A stretch of 7,435 bases of DNA, taken from assembly GCA_002730365.1 (NCBI GenBank), contig PBZZ01000107.1, positions 1 through 7,435 of the forward strand, given 5' to 3'. The position numbers and the translations under genes were made by a program. This DNA is from Deltaproteobacteria bacterium (GTDB lineage: Bacteria; SAR324; NAC60-12). The notes beneath the pieces were generated by a model. The model saw nothing but the letters and a program-made list of their open reading frames with translations, ran no database searches and was not told the DNA's origin. Positions 1-6,891 of the stretch are shown one piece after another; position 1 is the stretch's first letter; each line of letters opens with the position of its first letter.

Positions 1-1241
1 CGAATGACGATTGAGCCATCCCCTCCATTTACAGCAAGCATATCTCCCTCATGAATTTCATGAAGAGAAGCTTCACTAACGCAGATTGCAGGTATTAAGA
101 GGGATCGTGCAAGGATAGCAGCATGTGATACAAACCCACCGCTAGAAGTGATGATCCCTTTAATCTTTGTACTATCGATACGGGCTATATCACTTGGTAG
201 AACCTGCTTTGCTACAAGGATCCCCTCTTTGTCGATGATTTCACCGAAGCCATGGCCCAAGTGGTGTAGCAACCGCATCCCAACATCTTTGAGATCCTGG
301 CTTTTCTCTCGCAGGTACGCATCTTCTATGTTGTTGAAAGCGACCAAGTATTCGTGAATGACTTGGTAAATAGCCCATGCCGCACTATTCCCTTGGCCAA
401 TAAAACCTTCAATCTTTTCCTGAAAGACAGAGTCTTCCATAAACATAATGTGGGCATGAAAGATTGCGGCCTCATCAGGGCTCACTAGTCCTGAGAGTCG
501 GTCGATCAAGCCTAGAACATCTTTAATTGTTTGGTCTAAGGCAGTACGAAAAGCTTTGTTTTCTTCATGAATACTCCACGGAGATGTCCGTACTGGTTCT
601 TCCATTGAGCCTTGTTCAAGAACAAGCGCTTTTCCTAGCCCAACACCTTCGGCGACGCCTTGACCTCGAAGCGTATGTGTTTGAGGTGCTTGGTAAGATA
701 AATTAACTAAAGTGTTGCTATCCAATTCCTTAATCAACAAAGCCTTGGAGACGAGGCCTGCAATTTGGGAGGCAATGGTTGTCATCAACCGTTCTTCATT
801 TTCAGAAAAACTTCGACGTTTTAAGGTATGAACAGTAAGTACACCGATGGCACGGCGGTAGATCAGAAGTGGGACTCCAAGAAAGGACTGGTAGACTCCC
901 TCACCAATATTTGGAAATAACTTGAATCGAGGATGTCGGTGCATCTCGAGTACTTGTAGAGGACAAGATTCCTGCAGAACAAGACCGGTGAGTCCTTCAT
1001 CGGGTCTCATGCTGACAGCATCGACTGCCTCTGGGACCAAGCCGATTGTGGACTTCAGCCGTAGTTGATTTTCTTGTGCATCGTAGGCGTAGATCGCGCA
1101 GGCGTCGACCCTCATGCGCTCCGCGATCATTTTGGCAGTTTGTTGGAGTGTTTCGTCTGCGTTATGGGAGGTGGTGATGATTTGGCTTACGTCAGCCAAA
1201 ATTTGTAGGGCAGCGTCCTGTGATAGATGGGTCTGATTCAT
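1..1241 (-). CDS. ptsP: PtsP, PEP-protein phosphotransferase of the nitrogen PTS (EI-Ntr), C-terminus cut by window edge
   Basis: Translating the minus strand from the ATG at 1241 gives 413 codons open to the left edge. Residues about 10-165 form a GAF domain with the EI-Ntr hallmark stretch HPRFKLFPNIGEGVYQSFLGVP (His101-Pro124 region). It is followed by the EI N-terminal helical region (DEAAIFHAHIMFMED near 256-270; AYLREKSQDLKDVGMRLL near 308-325) and the swivelling phosphohistidine domain with GGFVSHAAILAR, where His373 is the expected phosphorylated residue. The PEP-binding TIM barrel must lie beyond the window. By family knowledge the cytoplasmic enzyme autophosphorylates from PEP and passes phosphate to NPr and then EIIA-Ntr (PtsN), and its GAF domain responds to glutamine and 2-oxoglutarate. 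The start is fixed because an in-frame stop lies nine nt upstream. No Shine-Dalgarno is visible, and the gene begins 17 nt after glnB, so cotranscription and translational coupling are likely. Val371 replaces the usual small polar residue before Ser-His, probably harmlessly. Confidence 0.95.
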   Translation of the reverse strand, partial: MNQTHLSQDAALQILADVSQIITTSHNADETLQQTAKMIAERMRVDACAIYAYDAQENQLRLKSTIGLVPEAVDAVSMRPDEGLTGLVLQESCPLQVLEMHRHPRFKLFPNIGEGVYQSFLGVPLLIYRRAIGVLTVHTLKRRSFSENEERLMTTIASQIAGLVSKALLIKELDSNTLVNLSYQAPQTHTLRGQGVAEGVGLGKALVLEQGSMEEPVRTSPWSIHEENKAFRTALDQTIKDVLGLIDRLSGLVSPDEAAIFHAHIMFMEDSVFQEKIEGFIGQGNSAAWAIYQVIHEYLVAFNNIEDAYLREKSQDLKDVGMRLLHHLGHGFGEIIDKEGILVAKQVLPSDIARIDSTKIKGIITSSGGFVSHAAILARSLLIPAICVSEASLHEIHEGDMLAVNGGDGSIVI

Positions 1242-1258
1242 TTCATGTCAAATTGAAA

Positions 1259-1600
<342 letters not shown>

Positions 1601-1603
1601 CTA

Positions 1604-1608
1604 CTCCT
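1604..1608 (-). promoter_or_regulatory. Ribosome-binding site of glnB
   Basis: The minus strand reads AGGAG followed by six nt and then the glnB ATG. It is the clearest Shine-Dalgarno in the minus-strand gene set; ptsP and the rodZ-like gene lack one. Confidence 0.8.
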
Positions 1609-1656
1609 ATTGTTAAACTTAGCAATTGCCCTCCCCGGACTTCGAATTCTATTTTC

Positions 1657-1672
1657 TTCAACGCTTGTGCCA
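1657..1672 (-). promoter_or_regulatory. Candidate sigma-54 (RpoN) promoter for glnB-ptsP
   Basis: The minus strand reads TGGCACAAGCGTTGAA. Against the RpoN consensus TGGCACG-N4-TTGCW, the -24 element TGGCAC is exact and the spacing is correct. The -12 element is TTGA rather than TTGC, a mismatch at a well-conserved base. Predicted transcription start is near 1646, giving a leader of roughly 50 nt that includes the AGGAG. A second, weaker candidate at 1621-1636 (GGGGAGGGCAATTGCT) has a perfect TTGCT but a poor -24 element, and would start transcription only 13 nt before the ATG. PII genes are often RpoN/NtrC-driven, which makes the site plausible. I see no clear NtrC palindrome (TGCAC-type dyad) upstream in the gap. 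Confidence 0.35.
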
Positions 1673-1786
1673 GTGCATTAATTCTCAGCATTGATCAGGG
1701 TGGCAAAGAAGAATGGTTACAGTGACTTGCCTAAAATTTAGACAGAATGCTCAAATTCTTAAAGATCTCATGGGCTTGTTTTCAAC

Positions 1787-2752
1787 TTAATTTATCTTAT
1801 CCAGTTTTATTTTCCAATCCATCAACAACCCCTGATTACCGGGCAGTGAATATTGTTTTTCATCAAGCCTGATTTGTATAACCTCAATATTACCAATAGA
1901 GAGAGTATAAAATTCTTTAGCTGTTTCCCAACTTAGAAATTCTCCAGCCTTCAGATAATGGAGTGAAGGTTGTTCGTTATCAGATTGGATAGCTATCCAA
2001 ACAGATTCTTCTGCACGCAATTCAAGGACCGGAAAAATGGAATGATTTTCAGTGATAGCTTGATCGTTGTTTAATGATTCTGCCTGAAATGTATGTTTAA
2101 TTGCTTCAGTTTTAACACCTTGTTCCATCGTTGGCTCAGTCATTTCATTTTGGCTAGTCTCAAATCCAGATCGCCTTTCCTGATCAAAAAAATTCTCAGC
2201 AATTTTTGATTTAATGATGTCCTCGCTAGTCGCACTTAGGAGGGCTTCGGTTTTTGTTTTATCATTCTGCTCATTCTGATTTCTAGAAACGGAGTTCTCT
2301 TTCTCAGAGACGGTAGTTCTAGTGCTATTTTCAACAGTCTCAACTGAATCCCAAGAATTCATTTGCCAAATCAGTAAAAGAGCAGCACACAATCCTAACC
2401 CAGAGAGCCACTTGCGAAGATTAATATTCTTTGTTTTGCTTTCTGAGGGATCCAAATGAACAGGCACAATTTTTTCTTCGGGTGCAATTTTTTGCTCAAC
2501 AAATTCTTTGAACAACTCTAATTCTGAGGGGGGTATCTGTAAAAACTGAATATAGGTTCTCAAAAAACCTCTCATGAAAACCCTGCCTGGTGGGGCTTCC
2601 AGATTTCCTTCTTCCAAATGTCGAAGAACAAGTACGTCTAATCGCATTTGACTAGATACATCTTCCAAAGACCATTCTTGAGAAATTCGGTGATTACGTA
2701 GAAGCTGGCCTAATTGCTGTTGATTCGAGATATTTTCGGAGGAGGTAGCCAT
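1787..2752 (-). CDS. RodZ-like membrane protein: cytoplasmic HTH, one transmembrane segment, periplasmic C-terminal domain
   Basis: 321 aa with the RodZ layout. Residues about 13-80 are an Xre-like helix-turn-helix of the RodZ type (LGQLLRNHR, LEDVSSQMRL, RHLEEGN, then GRVFMRGFLRTYIQFL). A basic stretch NLRK (111-114) precedes a single hydrophobic span at about 115-131. Residues about 135-238 are a polar, charged, probably disordered linker. Residues about 240-305 (LELRAEESVWIAIQSD, LKAGE, LSIGN) fit the RodZ C-terminal domain (DUF4115). In characterised bacteria RodZ anchors MreB and takes part in shape and wall elongation; some family members may also bind nucleic acid. The ATG immediately follows the glnE stop in the same frame, so translation is probably coupled; no Shine-Dalgarno is visible. 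RodZ-like genes are better known beside ispG, so this position is notable. Family assignment is firm, but function in this organism is inferred. Confidence 0.87.
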   Translation of the reverse strand: MATSSENISNQQQLGQLLRNHRISQEWSLEDVSSQMRLDVLVLRHLEEGNLEAPPGRVFMRGFLRTYIQFLQIPPSELELFKEFVEQKIAPEEKIVPVHLDPSESKTKNINLRKWLSGLGLCAALLLIWQMNSWDSVETVENSTRTTVSEKENSVSRNQNEQNDKTKTEALLSATSEDIIKSKIAENFFDQERRSGFETSQNEMTEPTMEQGVKTEAIKHTFQAESLNNDQAITENHSIFPVLELRAEESVWIAIQSDNEQPSLHYLKAGEFLSWETAKEFYTLSIGNIEVIQIRLDEKQYSLPGNQGLLMDWKIKLDKIN

Positions 2753-5650
2753 TCAGGTTTTTTTGTCAACTTTCATGACTTGTTCATAAATTAGACGGAC
2801 TTTTTCAGAGGTTTGGCCTAAAGTACTCGGAATATTATCGAATTGCCCTTGGCGACGGAGAAGAGTTTCCAAATGCAACATTTGAGCTTTGTTGAGATTT
2901 AAAGCGTTTACGGACTGGTCAAATAAAAGACGAAGGGCTGTTTCAATTTGTCTAATCCAGCGATAAGCTTTTTGTAAAAAAATCACGTCATCTGGGGAAA
3001 TCAGCGATTCCTTTCCAATAACTTCCAAAGCTTTCAGAGTCTCGGTGGTGCGTAATTTTGGAAACCTTTTGACGAACTTTAATTGAAGATACTGTGTCAG
3101 AAATTCAATGTCTAGTAAGCCGCCCTTACCTTCCTTCAAGTTCTTTTGCTCAAAGGTCTCTCCTGAAAGTTCTTCTTCTTTGCGTCCTCTAAGATGAGCG
3201 ATTTTCAGATGCAGATCATCAGGAATTTCCCATTCATAAGCTGATTTTGATAACAAATTGTCTACAGATACTCTCCACTTTTCATCTATGTCCCCTCCTA
3301 CTACCCGAGCTTTCACAAGTGCCTGATGTTCCCAAGGTTTTGATTGTAGATGGTAAGTATCGAATGAACTGATCGTCGTTACGAGCACGCCTGCGTTTCC
3401 AGAGGGTCTCAATCGTGTATCTAACTTGTATGCGTAGCCACAGCTGGTAACAGAAGACAAGAAAGATATGATGCGCTGAATCAGCTTAGCGTAAAAGAGC
3501 TGATTTGATACTTCTAGTTGTCCATCGGTTTCTCCAACACCTGAGTAAAGAAAAATAAGGTCTAAATCAGAATGATAGGTTAACTCTCTCCCCCCCAGCT
3601 TTCCCATGCCAATAATACTGAATTTTGCAGATTCCCCATTTTCATCTCTCGGTATGCCATGGCGCTGAATGAGGTCTCGAAAACAAACCTCATGAGCCTT
3701 TTGGAGAATAATCTCCGCAAGTATCGTCAGGCTTTGGCGTGCTTGATCATATTCAACAAGACCATCTAATTCTGCACTACCCAAGAGGAAGGTCTGGGTA
3801 TGTTTGAAGCGTCGAATAGCATCCAATTCCTCTTCCTGGTTAGTGCATTCATTTAAAGCCTTTTCAACCTCTTTACTCAAAAATGCAGAATCAATTTGTA
3901 ATTCTTTGGGCTCAAGTTTGTTCAATAAGTCTGTGTTTGTAAGTAGGTGATTCCACAAGGTATCACTGGTTGCAGCAATCGAAGCCAAGCGACTCCAAGA
4001 GGCAGGATGATGGCAGAGAGGGCTGTATTTCTCGAGTTGTGCGCCTATCGTTTCGAATAGACGATAGAATCGCTTTTCTAGTAGATCCTGTCCTGATTGA
4101 CTTAGGATAGGAGCGAGTTGCCTTGCCAGTGACTCAAGTAGTTGAGCTTCATTCGGTCTGAAATTCCTCAGCCTTGTGCTGTTACGAAGGGCTGCCTCGA
4201 CTTCAAGATGCTTCTGGTCAAATAAACCGCCAAAGATGCTGCGGACTTTTGCCATGGTGTTACGGAGGTGATGCAACATGTGCTGCCGATCAACCTCTGC
4301 ATTTGAAGAGTAGAAGCCCATCATCCGAGCAAAGCGCTGTTGCTCGACTTGAGTACTAGGCAAAGTGTGAATTTGCTGTTCGTCAATCATCTGCAATCGA
4401 TGCTCATACTTTCGTAATATGAAGTAGCACTCTCTAAGTGTGTCCCTATCTTCAGCAGAAAGAATACCTGCTTGGGTTAGCGCAGATAACGCCTTCAAGG
4501 TATTTTGTTCTCGTAACTCAGAACGGATCCCTCCGTAGAGCAATTGAAAAATTTGAACAAAAAATTCGATCTCTCGAATCCCACCAACACCCAACTTGAC
4601 GTTGAGTTGACTCTCCCGAAGGTGCTCTTTTTCAATCTTCTCTTTGATATCAACAACGCCCCCGAGAAGATTTTCGTCGACGCTTTTTCGGTAAATGTAG
4701 GGGTTAATTGACCTGAAAAAAATCTCTGCAATATCTTTGTCTCCAGCAACATAAGATGCCTTAATCAGAGCTTGTTGCTCCCAAATTGCTGCCCTTGACC
4801 AGTAGTAAGCTTCTACCTGTTGTAAAGGCAAAACTAGAGCTGATGTATCACCACCAGGACGCAAGCGCATGTCAACACGAGCTAAAAAACCTTCTTCCGT
4901 GTGCTCGGTGCACCACTCAATAAAGGTTCTAGCAATTTTCTGACGCAGCTTTTGATCCTTTGCCTCATCGCCAGTGATAGGATTTTCATCATGAACAAAT
5001 ATTAGATCAACATCGGATGAGTAGTTTATTTCTTGGCCGCCCAACTTGCCCATACCTAGGATGAAAAAAGGTGGTCGTATTCCATTTGCCAGCAGATCTT
5101 TCCTAGAGAGTTTAAATTCTTGAGCCTCTAAAGTGGCTGCACGAAATGCCCAGTCAAGTGTGATTTTTGTTAACGATGTGAGTTCAGCTAAAATTACTTC
5201 GTCTGATGCGAGATTTAGCAAATCACGGAGTGTCAGTCGGTAATATTCTTGGTATTTGAATTGGCGAAGGAGATTTTTTAAATCTTTGGAATTCCAAATC
5301 TTTTGAGATTGAATTCTGCTACTCAAACTCTTTGATAGCTCGTCATCAAGTCTAGGTTGGTCTAAATTGTTCGATTCCCTTAGCGCCTTAACCCAACTTG
5401 GGTAGCGAATTAGTTTTCTTGAGAGAAAATGGCTATATCCCAGAACAGCTAGAGATTGATTTACAACTGGCTCATCTCCTTCAAGGCAATCGGGAAAATA
5501 TTCCAGAAGGCTATTCAGATCAGCTATTGCCTGCTGTGGGAATGGAGAACACACAACCCAAGACTTTAATTCAGTAGAGATTTTTAAACCTCTCTGAGAA
5601 ATTGATGCAAATCCAGAACTTATTTGTTCGTGATGATCAGGTTCTAGCAT
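2753..5650 (-). CDS. glnE: GlnE, bifunctional glutamine synthetase adenylyltransferase / adenylyl-removing enzyme
   Basis: 965 aa, similar to the usual ~950 of full-length GlnE. Two homologous nucleotidyltransferase halves are visible. The N-terminal adenylyl-removing half has GMGKLGGQEINYSSDVDL with Asp213 and Asp215, and Asp260 in ARVDMRLRPGG. The C-terminal adenylyltransferase half has GMGKLGGRELTYHSDLDL with Asp695 and Asp697, and Asp744 in YKLDTRLRPSG. Each half is followed by its helical domain (GVGGIREIEF near 354-363; GKGGLLDIEF near 841-850). Both metal-binding triads look intact, so both activities should be present. The enzyme adds or removes AMP on glutamine synthetase under control of glutamine and PII, and glnB is two genes downstream. 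The ATG at 5650 is preceded by GAGGAG with an 11-nt spacer, somewhat long but the best choice. The gene ends with seven As just before the TGA, and the rodZ-like ATG follows with no gap. Confidence 0.97.
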   Translation of the reverse strand: MLEPDHHEQISSGFASISQRGLKISTELKSWVVCSPFPQQAIADLNSLLEYFPDCLEGDEPVVNQSLAVLGYSHFLSRKLIRYPSWVKALRESNNLDQPRLDDELSKSLSSRIQSQKIWNSKDLKNLLRQFKYQEYYRLTLRDLLNLASDEVILAELTSLTKITLDWAFRAATLEAQEFKLSRKDLLANGIRPPFFILGMGKLGGQEINYSSDVDLIFVHDENPITGDEAKDQKLRQKIARTFIEWCTEHTEEGFLARVDMRLRPGGDTSALVLPLQQVEAYYWSRAAIWEQQALIKASYVAGDKDIAEIFFRSINPYIYRKSVDENLLGGVVDIKEKIEKEHLRESQLNVKLGVGGIREIEFFVQIFQLLYGGIRSELREQNTLKALSALTQAGILSAEDRDTLRECYFILRKYEHRLQMIDEQQIHTLPSTQVEQQRFARMMGFYSSNAEVDRQHMLHHLRNTMAKVRSIFGGLFDQKHLEVEAALRNSTRLRNFRPNEAQLLESLARQLAPILSQSGQDLLEKRFYRLFETIGAQLEKYSPLCHHPASWSRLASIAATSDTLWNHLLTNTDLLNKLEPKELQIDSAFLSKEVEKALNECTNQEEELDAIRRFKHTQTFLLGSAELDGLVEYDQARQSLTILAEIILQKAHEVCFRDLIQRHGIPRDENGESAKFSIIGMGKLGGRELTYHSDLDLIFLYSGVGETDGQLEVSNQLFYAKLIQRIISFLSSVTSCGYAYKLDTRLRPSGNAGVLVTTISSFDTYHLQSKPWEHQALVKARVVGGDIDEKWRVSVDNLLSKSAYEWEIPDDLHLKIAHLRGRKEEELSGETFEQKNLKEGKGGLLDIEFLTQYLQLKFVKRFPKLRTTETLKALEVIGKESLISPDDVIFLQKAYRWIRQIETALRLLFDQSVNALNLNKAQMLHLETLLRRQGQFDNIPSTLGQTSEKVRLIYEQVMKVDKKT

Positions 5651-5805
5651 GAATGTAGGGGCTCCTCATTTGGGTGTTGCAATCCCAATTTGTCCGGGGG
5701 ATTTAACTTTGCCAGTTTCAAGAGTGGAAAGTCTAAAAACAGCTTTGTTCACTTTTTGCAAAACGCTTTCGAATTAGTTAAACCTTTGCAGATTTACTGT
5801 CGGAC
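5651..5805. promoter_or_regulatory. Divergent intergenic region between glnE and fliJ
   Basis: This 155-nt gap must carry the leftward promoter for glnE and probably the rightward one for the flagellar genes. It holds the glnE ribosome-binding site (GAGGAG on the minus strand, 5662-5667) and a 10-bp perfect palindrome TTTTGCAAAA (5754-5763). On the plus strand, GG at 5699-5700 and TTGC at 5709-5712 have RpoN spacing, but the rest of the -24 element does not match. A weak sigma-70-like pair TTGCAA / TTAAAC lies at 5757-5783. I find no convincing sigma-28 box. No single promoter can be called with confidence. Confidence 0.4.
5662..5667 (-). promoter_or_regulatory. Ribosome-binding site of glnE
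   Basis: The minus strand reads GAGGAG, 11 nt before the ATG at 5650. The spacing is longer than ideal, but no other in-frame start sits closer, and the N-terminus that follows has normal GlnE-like length. Confidence 0.55.
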
Positions 5806-6249
5806 ATGAATAAATTTAAGCTCCAAACAGCGCTGAAAGTTCGCGAGAGATTGGAGAAACTATACCAAAAATCTTTTGCTGAACAAGTACAGGTCACTCA
5901 GAGATTGATAGATCAATTAAATATTTTGGAAGAAGCATTTCAAGAAAACAGCTCTGCAGTAGATCTTGCTAAACGAAATGGGTTTACAATCGCAGATCTG
6001 GTTGGAGCGAACGGATTCGGCCAGCGGCTGAAATATCACCAATCGGTTGTGCAAGATCAAATGACTGAACAACAAGAACTCATGGAACGTCGAAGGCAAG
6101 AACTGGTTTCGGCAACTCAGCAGAAGCGTGTTTTGGAAATTTTGCGAGAGAAGCACGAACTCAGAGAGAGGGAGAAGCTTCAAAGAGAGGAGACTTTTGA
6201 GTTAGACGAAGTTTCATTAAACCTAAAATACTATCGCCAGGAATCCTAA
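5806..6249 (+). CDS. fliJ: FliJ, flagellar type III export chaperone/stalk protein
   Basis: 147 aa, the usual length for FliJ. It opens with the typical MNKFKLQTALKVRERLEKLYQ and is almost entirely charged amphipathic helix: a first coiled-coil arm at about 3-57, a turn around NGFTIADLVGANG (58-70), and a second arm at about 72-147. The conserved C-terminal arm reads LVSATQQKRVLEILREKHELRERE (100-123), then ELDEVSLNLKYYR. In known systems FliJ sits in the centre of the FliI ATPase ring, links it to FlhA and helps move export chaperones in the cytoplasm. The ribosome-binding site is weak. It heads a rightward run with the MotE-like gene 23 nt downstream and the FliK-like gene after that. Its usual neighbours fliH and fliI are not upstream; glnE, transcribed the other way, is. 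Sequence identity is low for this family, so the call rests on length, helical pattern, termini and flagellar context. Confidence 0.85.
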   Translation: MNKFKLQTALKVRERLEKLYQKSFAEQVQVTQRLIDQLNILEEAFQENSSAVDLAKRNGFTIADLVGANGFGQRLKYHQSVVQDQMTEQQELMERRRQELVSATQQKRVLEILREKHELREREKLQREETFELDEVSLNLKYYRQES

Positions 6250-6272
6250 TTCGAAATATAACATCGCAGCCA

Positions 6273-6875
6273 ATGTTTCATTATTCACATCGTATTTCTC
6301 TTCCACTTGTGATGCCGTTGCTGCTTGGCTCTCTTCTGATGGCAAGGCCCGCTTATAGCATTCCAACGACTCTTCAAGAAGGACAGCAGTTGATTGGGAA
6401 GCTATGTTCAGATTTCGGGATTGAATTCTGTGCGTATGTACCGCAGGAAGATGAGGCGGATGCAAAAAAACCTTTGCGGTTGACGGCTACAGAGCGTCAG
6501 GTTCTAACTAGATTAGTTGAGCAGCAGGAAAACCTGGAAAGAAGAGGTCGCGATCTTGATCGACGCGAGACCCAATTACAGGCCCTTCAGGAAGACGTTC
6601 AACGACAGATATTTCAACTGGAGCGAATACAACAGGATATTGAACAGTCGATTGAAACGAAAAAAGCTCAGGATGTTGAGCAGCTTGAAAAAGCTGTTTC
6701 GTTCTACACACGAATGGATCCAGCAGCCGCAGCTTTATCTATATCAAATTTAGATCAAAAAACTGCTGTGAATATCTTGATGAGAATGAAAGACAAGCAA
6801 GCATCTGCGGTACTTGAAAGTATGACCGCAGAACGCTCTTCAGAATTGATAGACGCAATCGCGCGTAAGCGCTAA
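6273..6875 (+). CDS. MotE-like secreted flagellar protein (MgtE N-domain family)
   Basis: 200 aa. Residues 1-29 look like a Sec signal peptide: a weakly basic start (His4, His6, Arg7), a hydrophobic core at about 8-23, and a possible signal peptidase I site after Ala27-Tyr28-Ser29. Residues about 72-143 are a long charged coiled coil. Residues about 144-198 (FYTRMDPAAAALSISNL, AVNILMRMKDKQASAVLESM) match the small helical MgtE-N repeat found in MotE/COG3334-type flagellar proteins. In Sinorhizobium meliloti, MotE is a periplasmic chaperone for MotC that works as a disulfide-linked dimer. Here two cysteines, Cys45 and Cys53, lie just before the coiled coil. The gene starts 23 nt after fliJ and ends 16 nt before the FliK-like gene, so one transcript is likely. 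A shorter start at Met14 would lose the charged n-region, so Met1 is preferred although its ribosome-binding site is poor. No motC is in view, so the exact role is inferred. Confidence 0.8.
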   Translation: MFHYSHRISLPLVMPLLLGSLLMARPAYSIPTTLQEGQQLIGKLCSDFGIEFCAYVPQEDEADAKKPLRLTATERQVLTRLVEQQENLERRGRDLDRRETQLQALQEDVQRQIFQLERIQQDIEQSIETKKAQDVEQLEKAVSFYTRMDPAAAALSISNLDQKTAVNILMRMKDKQASAVLESMTAERSSELIDAIARKR

Positions 6876-6879
6876 AAAC

Positions 6880-6884
6880 AGGAG
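6880..6884 (+). promoter_or_regulatory. Ribosome-binding site of the FliK-like gene
   Basis: AGGAG lies seven nt before the ATG at 6892, in the 16-nt gap after the MotE-like stop. It fixes the start of an open frame that runs off the window. Confidence 0.8.
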
Positions 6885-6891
6885 CCCAAAT

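Noticed and set aside
148..357. 69-codon plus-strand ORF inside ptsP
   Set aside because: It lies antisense to a strongly conserved part of PtsP, has no ribosome-binding site and resembles no family.
1744..1759. Small hairpin AGAAT-N6-ATTCT after the rodZ-like gene, considered as a terminator
   Set aside because: Only a five-base-pair AT-rich stem with no T-tract after it on the minus strand.
4174..4359. 61-codon plus-strand ORF inside glnE
   Set aside because: Antisense shadow of GlnE helical-domain codons with no recognisable protein features.
4495..4752. 85-codon minus-strand ORF overlapping glnE in another frame
   Set aside because: The glnE frame is continuous and conserved here; this frame gives no family match or start signal.
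5754..5763. Palindrome TTTTGCAAAA as an operator
   Set aside because: A 10-bp AT-rich palindrome is easily found by chance and matches no regulator motif I can name.
5917..6183. 88-codon minus-strand ORF opposite fliJ
   Set aside because: Mirror of a helical coding region; Leu/Phe-rich composition is typical of antisense to Glu/Lys/Gln-rich genes.
6223..6465. 80-codon minus-strand ORF across the fliJ-MotE gap
   Set aside because: Overlaps two better supported plus-strand genes and has no ribosome-binding site or domain.
6508..6753. Out-of-frame plus and minus ORFs within the MotE-like gene
   Set aside because: The coiled coil and MgtE-N-like frame explain this stretch; the alternatives show no coding pattern.
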